Positions 44,566 to 54,840 of a DNA stretch of 64,000 nt are shown one piece after another. Position numbers and translations under genes: made by a program. The DNA is from Zopfochytrium polystomum (lineage: Eukaryota > Chytridiomycota > Chytridiomycetes > Chytridiales > Chytridiaceae), in contig JAIVFJ010000022.1 of the NCBI GenBank assembly GCA_025765615.1, positions 62,001 through 126,000 on the forward strand, given 5' to 3'. Numbering within the stretch: the first letter of the stretch is position 1; each line of letters starts with the position of its first letter. The notes beneath the pieces were generated by a model. It worked only from the letters and a program-made list of their open reading frames with translations, had not been told where the DNA came from and ran no database searches.

Positions 44566-45558
44566 TCAAAACCGCGCCACCCACTCCCTCACCTCCTCCA
44601 CCCCTCGGCCCTCCGCGGCCACTGCGCGGACCCACTCCCTCCGCTGCATCGGCCTCTCCTGCGGGGCGGCCGCCACGTCATCCCCGCCGTCGTCGGTGAA
44701 CCGAAGCATCGGCTCCACCTCGTCGGGCGGCAGCGCAGAAGAGGCGTCGGAGAAATTAGCGACGAGCAGAAGGGGCGGCAGGTGGGCGCGCGAGAGGCCG
44801 TTTAGGAGTGCGATGCGGAAGTACGGCAGCAGGTCTGTCATCGTGCGGCGGGAGTCGACGACGTAGATGATGGCTTTTTTTTCCAGTGTTTTTTTCTGTT
44901 TTTTTGATTATGGTGTCAAGATGGAAAGAAGAGCGGGTCGGTGTTCGGTTGATACCTGCGGCCTTGTGGAGGTCTGGGTTTGATGTTGTATTTGAAATTG
45001 TTGTTTTGCATCTCTGTTAGTCCGATCGGTGATAAGAAGGAATGGACGAACATGATCGACAAGGAGCCGCCCAGCGGATCAGCTCTGGACCGCTGAGGAT
45101 GCTCCAGAAGATGAACGGCGAGCCGCGGGCGTGAAATATGCCGTCTATCTCGAACGAACAGGGGGAGGGTGGCGGTGGAACGGGCGCAAGCATGCAGTGC
45201 GCGCAACAGGATAGAAGGAAAAGGGGAGTTTGACATCAGTTTTCCATATGTAGTTCGTGGGGTTGCAGCAAAGTTCGAGAGTCCACTCCCTCCATCACTC
45301 CCAATCTCAGGATCACACTCGCTCACCCTCGGGCTGCGGAAGCTCTTCCACGGGCAGCCGCGTGCCAGAGCCTGGACGAGCGTCCTGACGCCCGCGCCCT
45401 CAACGCCGGTCACCACGATTGGGCGTGGGGGCGGGGACAGCGATTGCGACGACCAAGACCACCACGATGGCATCCAGAAACACCCTCGAATCGCAAGTTA
45501 CGTCTTCGAACCGCCAATATCTCTTCTTCACAATGAACCTCGATCCATCGTTTTTCAT
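44566..45558 (-). CDS. SRP receptor beta-like, membrane-anchored GTPase-fold protein
   Basis: Probable ER-membrane protein of the SRP-receptor beta/ARF-like type. Exon 1 (45558-45327) starts MKNDGSRFIVKKRYWRFED, has an N-terminal membrane anchor (FLDAIVVVLVVAIAVPAP) and then, after a one-base shift in a C run, the P-loop region IVVTGVEGAGVRTLVQALARG. A middle exon near 45,150-45,060 reads SFEIDGIFHARGSPFIFWSI. The last exon (44873-44566) reads AIIYVVDSRRTMTDLLPYFR, HLPPLLLVANFSDASS and ends GVEEVREWVARF. The order anchor, P-loop, VVDS, NxxD and C-terminal 'E.W' helix fits SR-beta. The P-loop lysine and the NKxD lysine are both absent (GAGVRT, NFSD), so nucleotide binding may be lost. An ARL-family alternative is possible. 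Confidence 0.55.
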
Positions 45559-45842
45559 TAATTCTAGCTGAGTGACATATTGGCCGATGCCCAGGAATCA
45601 GATCACGCCCAGAGTGTAAGAGTGAAAGTCTTGATTCGGCGGATGACGACAGAGCCGTAGTAGGAATGGACAAAAGATAGTAACACAAACTCTCCGGCGA
45701 TAAAGCGAATCTACGTCTTTATTCTGGGCCAAACACCGTTGATCTTCGGAACAATTGGGTCGCGTCGTCAATACTCTTCAGCAGAAAGAGCGAAAGAAAA
45801 AAAAAAAAAAGAGCAGGGAAACGTTTTCCGTGGGGAAACAAT

Positions 45843-46371
45843 TCAGCACTTGCCCATGAGACCAAACCATCCCGATTGCCTGCAAGCACTGCCAACCAAC
45901 TGCCTGTTGACGCAAGAGCACTGCTCCCCCGTCTTCAGGACGGTGCCCTCGACGGCGCAGCTGCCCTGGTTCTGCTGGCAGTAGGTCATCATGCGCCACC
46001 CGCGGTCCTTGAGGTACTTGTCTCCGAGGTGGTTGCCACCCGTGTCGACGAACTGGCACGAGCTGGTGAAGCAGGCGTCTGGGGAGAGCCCATGGAAGGT
46101 AGGACGTGTAGAGGAACCCGACGGACCTGGTGCCGTCGTTGATGGCGAGGGTCATGCCGCCGTTGTTGACGTTCCACGTGTCCTTGAAGCACGCGAGGTT
46201 GTCGAAGTGCCAGTTCCAGTAGTGCGACGCGGACCACACCTCGACGTTGTCGTCCCACACGAGGATATCCTTGGTGATGCCCGAGTTGGTGTAGATGCAG
46301 TTCTTGGCGAAGGTGAGCTCGGCGGCGACGGCGACGAAGGCGAGAAGGGAGGCGACGAGCTTCGCATGCAT
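45843..46371 (-). CDS. small secreted cysteine-rich protein
   Basis: Family not recognised. Start MHAKLVASLLAFVAVAAEL is a clear signal peptide (cleavage after TFA). The mature part begins KNCIYTNSGITKDILVWDD and contains VEVWSASHYWNWHFDNLACF, MTLAINDGTRSVGFLYTS, then after a one-base frame change near 46,085, DACFTSSCQFVDTGGNHLGD, MMTYCQQNQGSCAVEGTVLK, EQCSCVNRQLVGSACRQSG and FGLMGKC-stop (TGA at 45,843-45,845). Ten cysteines in about 150 residues suggest an extracellular, disulphide-stabilised protein. A CATAAATA element (46,471-46,478) sits about 100 bp upstream, as expected for an inducible TATA promoter. No activity can be assigned. Confidence 0.65.
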
Positions 46372-46470
46372 TGTCGGGGAGGGGCAAAGGGGGGAAGGAG
46401 GGTGTGAGACAACTGTGCGAGTTGGAGAGTGGGTGAGTGATGAGAGAGAGGAGAGCGAACGATAGATGGG

Positions 46471-46478
46471 TATTTATG
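46471..46478 (-). promoter_or_regulatory. TATA-like element of the Cys-rich secreted gene
   Basis: CATAAATA read on the minus strand, about 100 bp before the ATG at 46,371. Spacing fits a core promoter. Confidence 0.5.
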
Positions 46479-46981
46479 AGACGGGGAAAGGCAAAGGAAG
46501 GCCAAGGCAAAGACACTGCCAGCCTGCAGAGAAATGACGTTTTGCGTTGGTTGGCACTTTTTCTCTTTTGGCGTTTGCTTGACGTCAGAGGCGAGGGAAA
46601 AACTGCCAACACCTTGTTGTTGTTTGCGCACAGCCCAGTCAAGCAACTTGCGCCCATCCACCTGAATGCCGAGCCGAGACAGGCCACACTCAAATAAGGC
46701 ATCCTCTGCCGCAGGGGGTCAGTGTCTTTCCTCACTCATACTCCGAAGACATACGCAGCAAAGCACAAAAGTCGCTGCTCCGGACCCCGGCCGGAAGGTG
46801 TGCAGTGGTTTCGGAGATTTACCGCTTGGCCGACCAGCTGACACATGAGGGCACCAGAACTGTGCTGGGCTTGTGACCTATTTTTTCTTTCCAAAAAAAA
46901 GATTTGGCCAGAAGTGATGTAACGCAGGACTCAGCATACAGACATGAAATTCAGCACAGTTATTCTCGGAGATATGCTCTA

Positions 46982-47477
46982 TCAGCTGCTAAAGTGCCAC
47001 AGCTGTATTATGCAAGAGGTGGAGTTGAATGTGTGACCTATGCATTGGCACAATTTTGTGTGTTTGTGTGAAAATTTTTTTTCAGAATCTGTGTCTTCGC
47101 AAAGTTCCAAGTTTGGCTTTGGTGCAGTTTCATAGGAATTGAGCTTCTGCTTCAAGATGTTCCAAGTGTGCTCAATGGGATTGATGTAAGGAGACTGAGA
47201 GGGCCACTGCATAATGCGAAATCCATTGCTGTTGCGCCATTCTTTGGTGTATTTGAACGGAACTGCGCAAATACTGGTTGCTCAGGGCCATCTTGTGATG
47301 AAAAAAAGCATAATTCACTCGGTATGAGAGGGTATGAGGGTTTGCAAGAGGGATGGAGACGGTGAGCAGACGGCACACCAAAATTGAAGATTGGTCCCAA
47401 TTTGCGTCAACGACCAGAATTGTCGTTCGGGCCGAGGTCTGGTGACGGGTGTCTCGGGACAGAGACAAAAGCTTCAC
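46982..47477 (-). mobile_element. Tc1/mariner transposase remnant
   Basis: Minus-strand frame 47,212-46,982 begins MQWPSQSPYINPIEHTWNILKQKL, which is the WPSQSPDLNPIE.xW block holding the third catalytic acidic residue of Tc1-type DDE transposases (here changed in part: Y in place of D before INPIE). Upstream remnants in other frames (for example FFSSQDGPEQPVFAQ and HKMALSNQYLRSS) show the preceding part is broken by frameshifts. The N-terminal DNA-binding region and terminal repeats are not seen. Inactive fossil. Confidence 0.75.
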
Positions 47478-47635
47478 AAAAAAAAAAAAAAAAAAAAAAA
47501 CCCTTGGCCGCAGTTTTTCCGTTTCGGCGCGGTTTCCGATGTAGGCAATTCCGTGAGCCGCTCGGCACAGATGGGAAATAATTCTGTCTCTCTCTCACTC
47601 TCACATCTCAGATCTCGTCCTCCTCCCTCCTCGAC

Positions 47636-48556
47636 ATGCGGACGCCGATAACGGGGCATGCCGCCCTCCTCGCAATGGCCGCCATCGTCGTCGTCGTCGT
47701 CGTCGTCGTCTCCGCCGCGCATCCCGCCTATGCCTCGACCTCCTCGGCATGCCCGAGCAGTGGCCACAGGCGGTGGCGATCAGCAATCCGCCTCCTCCGC
47801 CCTCGCCGCGATCCTCCAGCGAGGCTTTCTCAAAGTCGGCATGACCGGCGATTACCGCCCCTTCTCGTACCTCGTCAAGGACCCCACCGCGTTCCCGGGT
47901 GGCGGCGCGTCCATAAACACTTCCTACATCGGCGCCGACGTCGACATGGCCCAGTCGCTCTCCAACGCCCTGTCGCTGCCGTCCCCGCCGCAGCTCGTCG
48001 CAACGACCTGGACGAACCTGTCCGCGGACCTCTCCGCCGGCAATTCGACGTCGCCATGACGGGCGTGAGCATCACCACCCAGCGCGCCCAGCGGTTCTTC
48101 TTCACCGCCCCGGGCCAGCTCCTCCGCGTCGGGAAAGTCGCGTGCGTCCGCTGTGCCGACGCCGCCGCGTACACGAGCCTCGCGGACGTCGACCGCCCTG
48201 GAGTGCGCGTCGGCGTCAACCCCGGCGGCTCGAACCAGCGCTTCGACGCCGCGAACTTGCACAACGCGACCGTCGTCGTGATCGCAGACAACAACGCCAT
48301 CTACGATATGGTCGCGAACGGCACCGTTGACGCAATGATCTCGGACAAGGTCGAGGTCGACTTGCAGGTCAAGCTCCACGCGGGAGTCCTGTGTGCGGTC
48401 AACTCCGACAAGCCGTTCACCTACGAGCAGCTGGGTTACATGTTTCCGCAGGACTCGGCCTTGAAGAACTTTGTCGACGTGTGGCTCGATCTCATGATCG
48501 GAAGCGGGTCCTGGGACGCCATCCTGACAAAGTGGCTGGACTACGCGTGGCCTTGA
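47636..48556 (+). CDS. secreted PheC-like (cyclohexadienyl dehydratase / type-3 solute-binding) protein
   Basis: Single exon with an N-terminal signal peptide (MRTPITGHAALLAMAAIVVV...). The mature protein matches bacterial PheC across its length: LKVGMTGDYRPFSYLV, IGADVDMAQSLSNALSL, TTWTNLSADLSAG, FDVAMTGVSITTQRAQRFFF, VGKVACVRCADAA, DRPGVRVGVNPGGSNQRFDA, VVVIADNNAIYDMVANGTVD, LCAVNSDKPFTYEQLGYMFP and, at the end, KWLDYAWP. PheC converts arogenate/prephenate to phenylalanine/phenylpyruvate in the periplasm; the relatives are amino-acid-binding proteins, so binding alone is possible. The motif reads NPGGSNQ where the bacterial enzyme I recall has NPGGTNE. One-base shifts near 47,745 and 48,045 break the frame twice. 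No introns, in an intron-rich neighbourhood, suggests transfer from bacteria. Confidence 0.75.
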   Translation: MRTPITGHAALLAMAAIVVVVVVVVSAAHPAYASTSSACPSSGHRRWRSAIRLLRPRRDPPARLSQSRHDRRLPPLLVPRQGPHRVPGWRRVHKHFLHRRRRRHGPVALQRPVAAVPAAARRNDLDEPVRGPLRRQFDVAMTGVSITTQRAQRFFFTAPGQLLRVGKVACVRCADAAAYTSLADVDRPGVRVGVNPGGSNQRFDAANLHNATVVVIADNNAIYDMVANGTVDAMISDKVEVDLQVKLHAGVLCAVNSDKPFTYEQLGYMFPQDSALKNFVDVWLDLMIGSGSWDAILTKWLDYAWP

Positions 48557-49131
48557 AACTGGTCCGCTTTTACCTGGTCGTATTTACTGTCGCCAAAGTC
48601 TCTGTGGGGTTGATGACTTCCTCCACGCCTTCTGTCCGTCAGGTTTCTTACCTATTTTCTTTGTCCCTGCTGTTGTTCGCGCACTTTTTTTCTTCGTACC
48701 TCAACCTAGAACCAATGCACGCAGTTCCTCAGCTTTTCTCGCCCTCTAGTTATCTTCCTGTCGCCGTCCCATCTTTCCAACGTGCCTATTTCCAATTGAA
48801 TACATTTTACAAGTGGAACGGAATTCCGACCGCTCGTAGTGAACGAAGCGGAGGAAGAGCTCAGGTGCCTCCGCAGCTCGACCCCGATTCCTGGCTTGCT
48901 TTGTCGTCACGAAATCAAGGAGCTGGTGCATTGGATGATTGTCACTGCATTGTTTAGCGCATTTGCGGTATTCGTCGTTGAAAAGCTGGGTGCATTCACG
49001 CAAAATGAATCGAGCCCATCCCCGGCTGCAACCCGCAAACTTGGACAGTGAGAGTCACTGCCAGACGCGCTCTGCTCTTTCTTTCGGACACGAGTAAGGA
49101 GGGAGGTCGGTCCATCGCGGGCGGGCTGATT
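48557..49131. other. spacer with no supported gene
   Basis: Two short competing frames (48,746-49,003 minus; 48,839-49,051 plus, with one hydrophobic stretch VHWMIVTALFSAFAVFVV) are present, but neither has splice, start or family support. Confidence 0.4.
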
Positions 49132-49990
49132 CTAAAACTCCATCGACGAGTTCGTCGGGAACCGCGGGTTGCGTTCCGACGGAGGGACTTCCTCGTCGTC
49201 CTCCACCTCATTGCCGTCCTCAAAGTTTTCCACGCGCTCTGCCGCCATGGTTGCTGGTTGCGACAGCGCCGTCAACAACGCAGTCGCCTTAGGGGTACCG
49301 TTCACCTTGGCCTCCAACTGGTCCTGAGCGTGTGGAGCGCGGGGGCAGAACGCCCGGAATTGCCTGACGAGCGAGAGTCCGCCGCCGCTGTCGGCGCCGA
49401 AAAACTTTTCAGTGGGCCTTGTCGCGGCCACGAGGTCGTACTGCAACTGCAACAACATGTGCAAGTGGTCCGCGGGTCCTCACGCCTAAACTGCTGCCTC
49501 GCCCGCACCAGCTTCGCGTACAGCATCCCCGTCCCGTCGACGGCCAAGTCGAGGTTGTGAAAGTCGGCGCACTCGGCCAGGTACAGTACGACCGGTTCTT
49601 CCGAGCATCAAAGTAAGGCAGGAATTCAGAGTAGAAGAAGTGAGTCTGTTCGGCAAAGTAGTCGGTGGTGATCCTGGCCGGCGGTGGGTATCGGTTGCCG
49701 TCTTCTGGGTTTAAGCGGCTGGTGAAGAAGTACTGCAAGTATGTGACGGCTAGAGTGATTCTACGCATACGACGACGGGCAGCGGGTGACAGTTTACGAA
49801 GAAACCCAATGGGCTGGATCTGGTTGGGGTCCTCTTCGCGTCTTTGGTCGCTCCTGCTCACACCGCCAAACTCGAGGACAAGGCGGTTCTCGCCGAATAG
49901 AATATCCATTGCCTCCTCGTGGATTGCTTTGCTGACTGTCAGCAGAGCAACTGGAATCTTGAAGCAAGTGCGGCCGCCGCCGTCGCTCAT
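49132..49990 (-). CDS. 2EXR/F-box-like protein
   Basis: The recognisable part, IPVALLTVSKAIHEEAMDILFGENRLVLEF, is the pattern of fungal 2EXR/F-box-type proteins (V.r.IH.EA...LyGeN.f.f). Downstream are RRMRRITLAVTYLQYFFTSR, FAEQTHFFYSEFLPYF and, in shifted frames, VVLYLAECADFHNLDLAV and MLLQLQYDLVAATRPTEKFF, ending in an acidic tail and stop at 49,132. Frame changes lie near 49,610 and 49,480. Start MSDGGGRTCFK at 49,990 is assumed; the same frame continues upstream through YPLERFSLWKHALVKKLQVIW, which would complete the 2EXR domain but overlaps in DNA with the membrane-protein frame next door. The function is probably protein-protein recognition. Confidence 0.5.
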
Positions 49991-50019
49991 GGACAAGGTT
50001 GTTTTTTGAACAATCCAAA

Positions 50020-51235
50020 TGACTTGCAACTTCTTGACTAGAGCATGTTTCCACAATGAGAATCGTTCCAAAGGGTATAAACCCGCCCCGGATGGCCGTG
50101 TGCTGGACTTTGATGATTCGCAGCCGAAACGCGCACGAAGGTGAGAGCTGCTGGATGGGCGTGACATTGCAGAAAAAGAACACCGTCGTGACGATTCCAG
50201 TGGCAAGCCCACTTTGGTTTGCGAGGTATGTGTGGAACTTGGAATACAGGCTGGCCGCTCTTGGAGCGCGTCCTCTGCGATTGCTCGAAAGGAGACCCGT
50301 TGATTCCCAGGATGTAGCAGGGTCCACGAAAATCGGATGACGCAGGGGAGAACATCAATGAGGGGATTCAAACAGAGCCATCCGAGAAGGAAATGCACGA
50401 AGATCCACTCGTCGCTTTCGGAAATTCACAAGATTGTGACGGCCGGAACAACCTGGAAACTGGGTAGCTTAGTATTCAGACAGGCCTAGCTTCGGAAGCA
50501 GTCACAGTACCGCTGAGAATCACTATATGTGTGAGGAATTGAATGGTTGTAATCTTTTTCAGCGCGTAGGATCCATCCCCGCTCTCCACAGACGGAAGGC
50601 TCCCCCCCACGTCACCCGCGGAACCCGGTGATGCTGGGGTACCCCGACGAGAAGCAGAACGTGCTTGTTTCGATCCCGCTCTGCGCAACGATCCCGACGG
50701 CAGCTTTCAGTGCGATCATGCGCGTGGAGTCGTTCGATGGAGAAAGCTGCCACAGCAGAAGGAATATTCCTGCGAGAAAGATCAGGGAGGAAAATACGTT
50801 GTGGGGAAGAAGCAGGTCGAAAAACATCGTCAGAAGATTGAAGTTTTCTTTGGTATTTACATCCATCCAAACCTGGAATCCCACGACGATGATCGCCGCC
50901 CGTGAGACAGCGAATATTCCTAAAATGAGCAAAATGATCCCAGTTACGACACCTGTGGCCACCGCAGTTCACACCATCCTTCATCGCAGCCGCGGATCCA
51001 TGGCCGTCTGCTCGACCAGCACCAGCACAACGGGCCCGACGGTGATGCAGAACGGAAACGCCAGAAAATAGAACGACGCGCTGTCTGGCGGCTTTTGCCA
51101 GCCGCCGCGGATTCCCGCGGTTTCGACGTTGGCGAGCGCGAGCAGGAATGAGAACGCACCATCGCGTCGCCCAGAATTGCAGCGCTCGGGTTGACATTCG
51201 CGTCGGATTTTTCTCTGTCTGGGATAGGCACATGA
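50020..51235 (-). CDS. multi-pass membrane protein, unknown family
   Basis: Several hydrophobic segments lie on the minus strand in order: DGAFSFLLALANVETAG, SFYFLAFPFCITVGPVVLVL, GVVTGIILLILGIFAVSRAA, FSSLIFLAGIFLLLWQLS, MIALKAAVGIVAQSG, then FLTHIVILSGTVTASEA, HFLLGWLCLNPLIDVLPCVI and SGLATGIVTTVFFFCNVTP. About seven helices would make a receptor-like protein, but no family motif is visible. Exon borders are unclear and at least one frame change (near 50,985) is present. The 3' end overlaps the uncertain start of the neighbouring 2EXR-like gene. Confidence 0.45.
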
Positions 51236-51359
51236 AGAGAAGAAGTCCAGCGCTGGGCTATGCTCCGCAAAATTCCACCTTATGCTTTCGGGTTGGCTTT
51301 GAAATCCGAATCTAGTTCTAACATGAAGCGCACTCCTAACAGAGTAAAACTACGCACCA

Positions 51360-51365
<6 letters not shown>

Positions 51366-51417
<52 letters not shown>

Positions 51418-51420
51418 CCC
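51366..51420. repeat. CT microsatellite with terminal C run
   Basis: About 50 bp of CT repeats ending in a run of C, upstream of the membrane-protein gene. The stretch 51,240-51,750 around it holds no supported gene. Confidence 0.85.
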
Positions 51421-51929
51421 CCCCCTTATCCTTAATTATTTTGAGAGGTTTTTAACTTTGATGTTTTCTTTTCTTTGAAGGTATTTTCTGGCATTTGGAA
51501 TATCTTCTTCTTCCTGCCTGGCAATTTACTGTGGCAGTTACACAGGGTTCATTTCTGTGGTTTGCGCTGTCCAACTAGGGGCGGAGTAGCGCAAACCTTG
51601 CTCAACGGTCGCTCCATATTGGGATCCGACCGTTCACTCTGCCTTTTTCATTTACCCTCCTTCCTTATTTATACCGGTCCTACCCTCCCTTTTTCTTCAC
51701 ATGTAAGTGGGACTGATTGCCGTTGAGGGCCGACATCCTACTCGCTGCTGAATGGCTGTAGGTGGGAGTAGCTTTGTCACTCACGGAATTGGCGCAAGGG
51801 GAGGCCTTGTGTGTCCTGTGGTGGGCGGTTCGACCCTCTTGAGCAAGGGCTGCCTACTCCGCTTGGACTGAACAGACAGCTGACCAAAGACAGAACAAGA
51901 ACAACCCCCCTCACCGGTGACGAGGGTGC

Positions 51930-52185
51930 CTTGTGAGGTCTGGCTGTGTGAGAGCAAGTTTCACCAGTGGCAGGAAAATCTGTTTACACCAGAAGCTTTG
52001 CAATCAGGTTAAGCACATTGTCATTTGCCATCACTTCATCCGTGAAAAGGTGCAGCAGGGCATCATTGACGCTCAGTATCTCTGCTCTTGGGAGGTGGTC
52101 GCTGACATCCTCACAAAGCCCCTTCCAGCTGATTCCTTCATCTTGATGCTTGTCTCCTTCTCCCCTAAACGTCTCAATAGGTGGG
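51930..52185 (+). mobile_element. Ty1/copia polyprotein 3' end (RNase H tail), degraded
   Basis: The plus-strand frame contains VKHIVICHHFIREKVQQGII, then EVVADILTKPLPADSF, the conserved end of copia RNase H (KHIDIRYHFIRE...DILTKPL). Upstream to about 51,750 only broken traces remain (VALSLTELAQGEAL, LCESKFHQ) with frame changes and stops. The coding end is followed by a purine stretch and directly by the LTR. Confidence 0.75.
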
Positions 52186-53638
52186 TGTGAGACTACACCG
52201 AGGTCTCAGTGATAAAGTCTAGGATTTTATTCGCAAAAACAAGCGTACCTGTCATAAAACCGCAAGGATCGGGACCCCTATTATTGCTCCCAGTTCTTTA
52301 GTTTCCAAGGCGTTATCAAAGTGTATTTGCGGCTAACCCGTCTTTATTATTGGGTCTGCTTTTACTACTTTCGTCTTAACAGTTTCCGTTGCACCAGGGT
52401 TTCCTCAACATATTTTCTTTTTCGGTGACCAACGGAGACTGCCCGACTGCTGAGGGATGGGGTGCCTGACAGGCCGTACCCCAAGCCCGCCTAATTTATT
52501 ATTTATTTTTGGCACTTGTACATACATGCATAGGGTTGGGGGGGACTTAGAGCATTTGTGGTGGATGCTCCAAGTCAGGGGGGTTGACTTGTCAATTTTC
52601 TCTCTCTCTGTTTTTGGGCCATTTCTCTTTTTCCTTTTTTCTTCAATCTGATTTCTGTCCATTGGCACCAATACAGAGTCCCTTCAAATCCATCTGGCTC
52701 GCAAGGTGAGGGTAGTGAGAGATGGTACACACCTGGGTGTGTACATGGTCCCTTCGTGGGGCTCCTCTTAAGGGGCCGTGGGTGGGGAATGCAGCTGGCC
52801 CCACCAGCGACTGTGTGACATTGCCGGCTCTGTGTTGGAGTGAGGATCCCTGGCGCTTGCCCGCCGCGACGACAGTGGCAGTGGTGGTGGCGGCGACGGC
52901 ATCGTTGTCCCCGACCTTCCCGTCCCTGCGAGGGTGTTGGTGGCTGCGCCCGGTGCGGCCCCCGACACCTGAGAGTTCGATCTACAAGCGCCTGCCTCGG
53001 TCCTATTGCTGTGAGGGTGAGATGTGTGAGTACGAGTGTGATGCGATAAAGCCCGTTGGTCGAGTGATCGTGCCAACGCAGCCCGGCGGGGTGCGTGTAC
53101 GATCGCAGGTGTTTCCGCGTGCGAGTTCCCTGCTGGCGACCTTCCGACCCCTACATAGTCGACTCCCTTCTCTCTCTCCCCCCCGTTGCTGGCGACGACG
53201 AGGGCTCCCCCAGCACTGTCCGCGACGAGGGGCGCTAGGTCGCGCCCTGTCCGTCCCGTCGCTATTAACCGCTCCTGTTGTATTTGAGATTAGGTTCCTG
53301 AGATAAAAACTCCCGTTTCCCTCTTCTCTCTCTTTATTCTGCAGTTGTGTTGCGCCCTCGGGAGTGCCCTTCCGTTTCCCCTCGCATCGGCCCGCAGCCA
53401 CGCGAGTAATCGGTGCTCCAGCACCGATCCTTCAGAGGATTGTCCCTCTGAATGTTCATTCTTTGTGTTTGAGACCCCTGTTAGACAGGTCAGTAGGGAT
53501 ACTTCGTGGACTAGGCAAGTAGTAGGGTTGAAACACCCCCTAGACAACAGCCCAATAAAGTTAGTTTTAGCCTATTATTTGCTTTCCCTCACTCTAGGGC
53601 CCAGATCCCAGGGTCAAAGGAGTGAGTATAGTCTCACA
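52186..53638 (+). repeat. complete copia-type long terminal repeat (1453 bp)
   Basis: Starts TGTGAGACTA at 52,186, just after the copia coding end and a GGTGGG purine tract, and ends TAGTCTCACA at 53,638. The two 10-bp ends are exact inverted copies, with the TG..CA rule for LTR termini. The inside shows no gene. The matching 5' LTR and most of the internal region are absent from the window. Confidence 0.75.
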
Positions 53639-53854
53639 TGGGACTTTTAGGCCTTTTTTCTCTGCTCCTTTTCCTCTCATATGTTTGTCCATTCTCTTCC
53701 CTCGCTTTTTACGCTGATTTCCAAGCCACACACAGTGTGTGAGAATCTTCATCTCATTTGTGTGCAGGTTTGTGACTCTGCCCTCCCTCCTCATGGCCGT
53801 CTCCCAATGACTCTCTAGTCATCCTTCCTCAATATATGTGGGAGAAACTTCATC

Positions 53855-54130
53855 TCATTCACGTGTGCAGCTCCTTCTGATTCTCAACACGCACGCTTCC
53901 TTGATGGCAAGAGGTGCGTGCTTGTTGTGTTGGACAGCCGCAAACTGCTCTGCGAGCCGATCGAGAAGCTCCAGATCGCCGCTTCTGCTTGCGACGACGA
54001 ACGCCCTCTGGTGCAGTTGACGGAATGAGTAGGCTTGCACTGATTCGAGGCAAAAGAGGATCGGGACGGTAATTCGATCCCTCGCGTCGAGGTAGAGGCT
54101 GATGGCTGCGGCAATATGGGATGGAACCAT
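53855..54130 (-). pseudogene. N-terminal fragment of an ankyrin-family protein
   Basis: A 91-residue frame: MVPSHIAAAISLYLDARDR, ILFCLESVQAYSFRQLHQRA, VVASRSGDLELLDRLAEQFA, then a stop. The SRSGDLELLDRL piece looks like an ankyrin helix pair and the start like the N-terminal region of the local ankyrin family. The rest of the gene is missing; the copia LTR ends about 220 bp further on. Between (53,639-53,854) nothing else is seen. Confidence 0.4.
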
Positions 54131-54359
54131 GCGGGAAGGGACGCTGTCAGAAGTGAGATTGGTTGGCCTTGCCGGTAATGGGAAGCGAATGCCATTGTTT
54201 CGAAGTGTCGAGAAATGTATGAGGAATCGCTTTTATTTTCATTGCATTCCCATGGCGACACACTGTTGTCGGTCCAAAGCAGCAGCCTTTTCGCGGTCAT
54301 TTTAGCCCATTTTCTTTCAACCACCTTTGCCTGATGGACCCGTCACCCAGTTTTTTGGC

Positions 54360-54840
54360 CACCGAGCTGGAAAAATTGTAGCTCGAACCCGCTTTCTTTC
54401 CACCAGCTAAGCGCCGCAACGTCCCAGAGAGCAGAGCGCTGTCCAGTGGCTTTTCACCGTACTCGACGTTTTCACCGCTGCTTTCCAGAGCTGTAGTATG
54501 TCCACTCTTCCTCTTGCGCTTGCTTGAACCAAATGACTCTCATCTGCAATGGCTGGCCAGCAGCCCTTGCTCCACCACTGAACAACAGATGGATGAATAC
54601 GAAAGCAATTCGACAATGCGTAACGTACATGACATCCAAGCCACTGTCTTTCCACCACTGCAAACTGGCAAGGTTTCCTGCACGACACGCCGAATATACT
54701 GCAGCATCGATGTGGGTCAGTTTCAGGCTGCTCGACTTCCACCAGCCTAAAACTTCCAAGTTTCCACTCTCGCTTGCACAGGTCATCAAATGGCCACAAA
54801 ACATCTAAAGCCCCTTCTCTCTCAATCCAGCACCTCAATT
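54360..54840 (-). pseudogene. WW-type ankyrin-repeat fragment
   Basis: The minus strand carries further repeats of the type seen at 2.6-4.5 kb: MTCASESGNLEVLGWWKSSS, YSACRAGNLASLQWWKDSGL, SVVQWWSKG, ASARGRVDILQLWK and, in another frame, DVAALSWWKESGFELQF. The frame changes several times within 480 bp and no start or end can be set. It may be one decayed gene together with the fragment at 53.9-54.1 kb. Confidence 0.55.
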
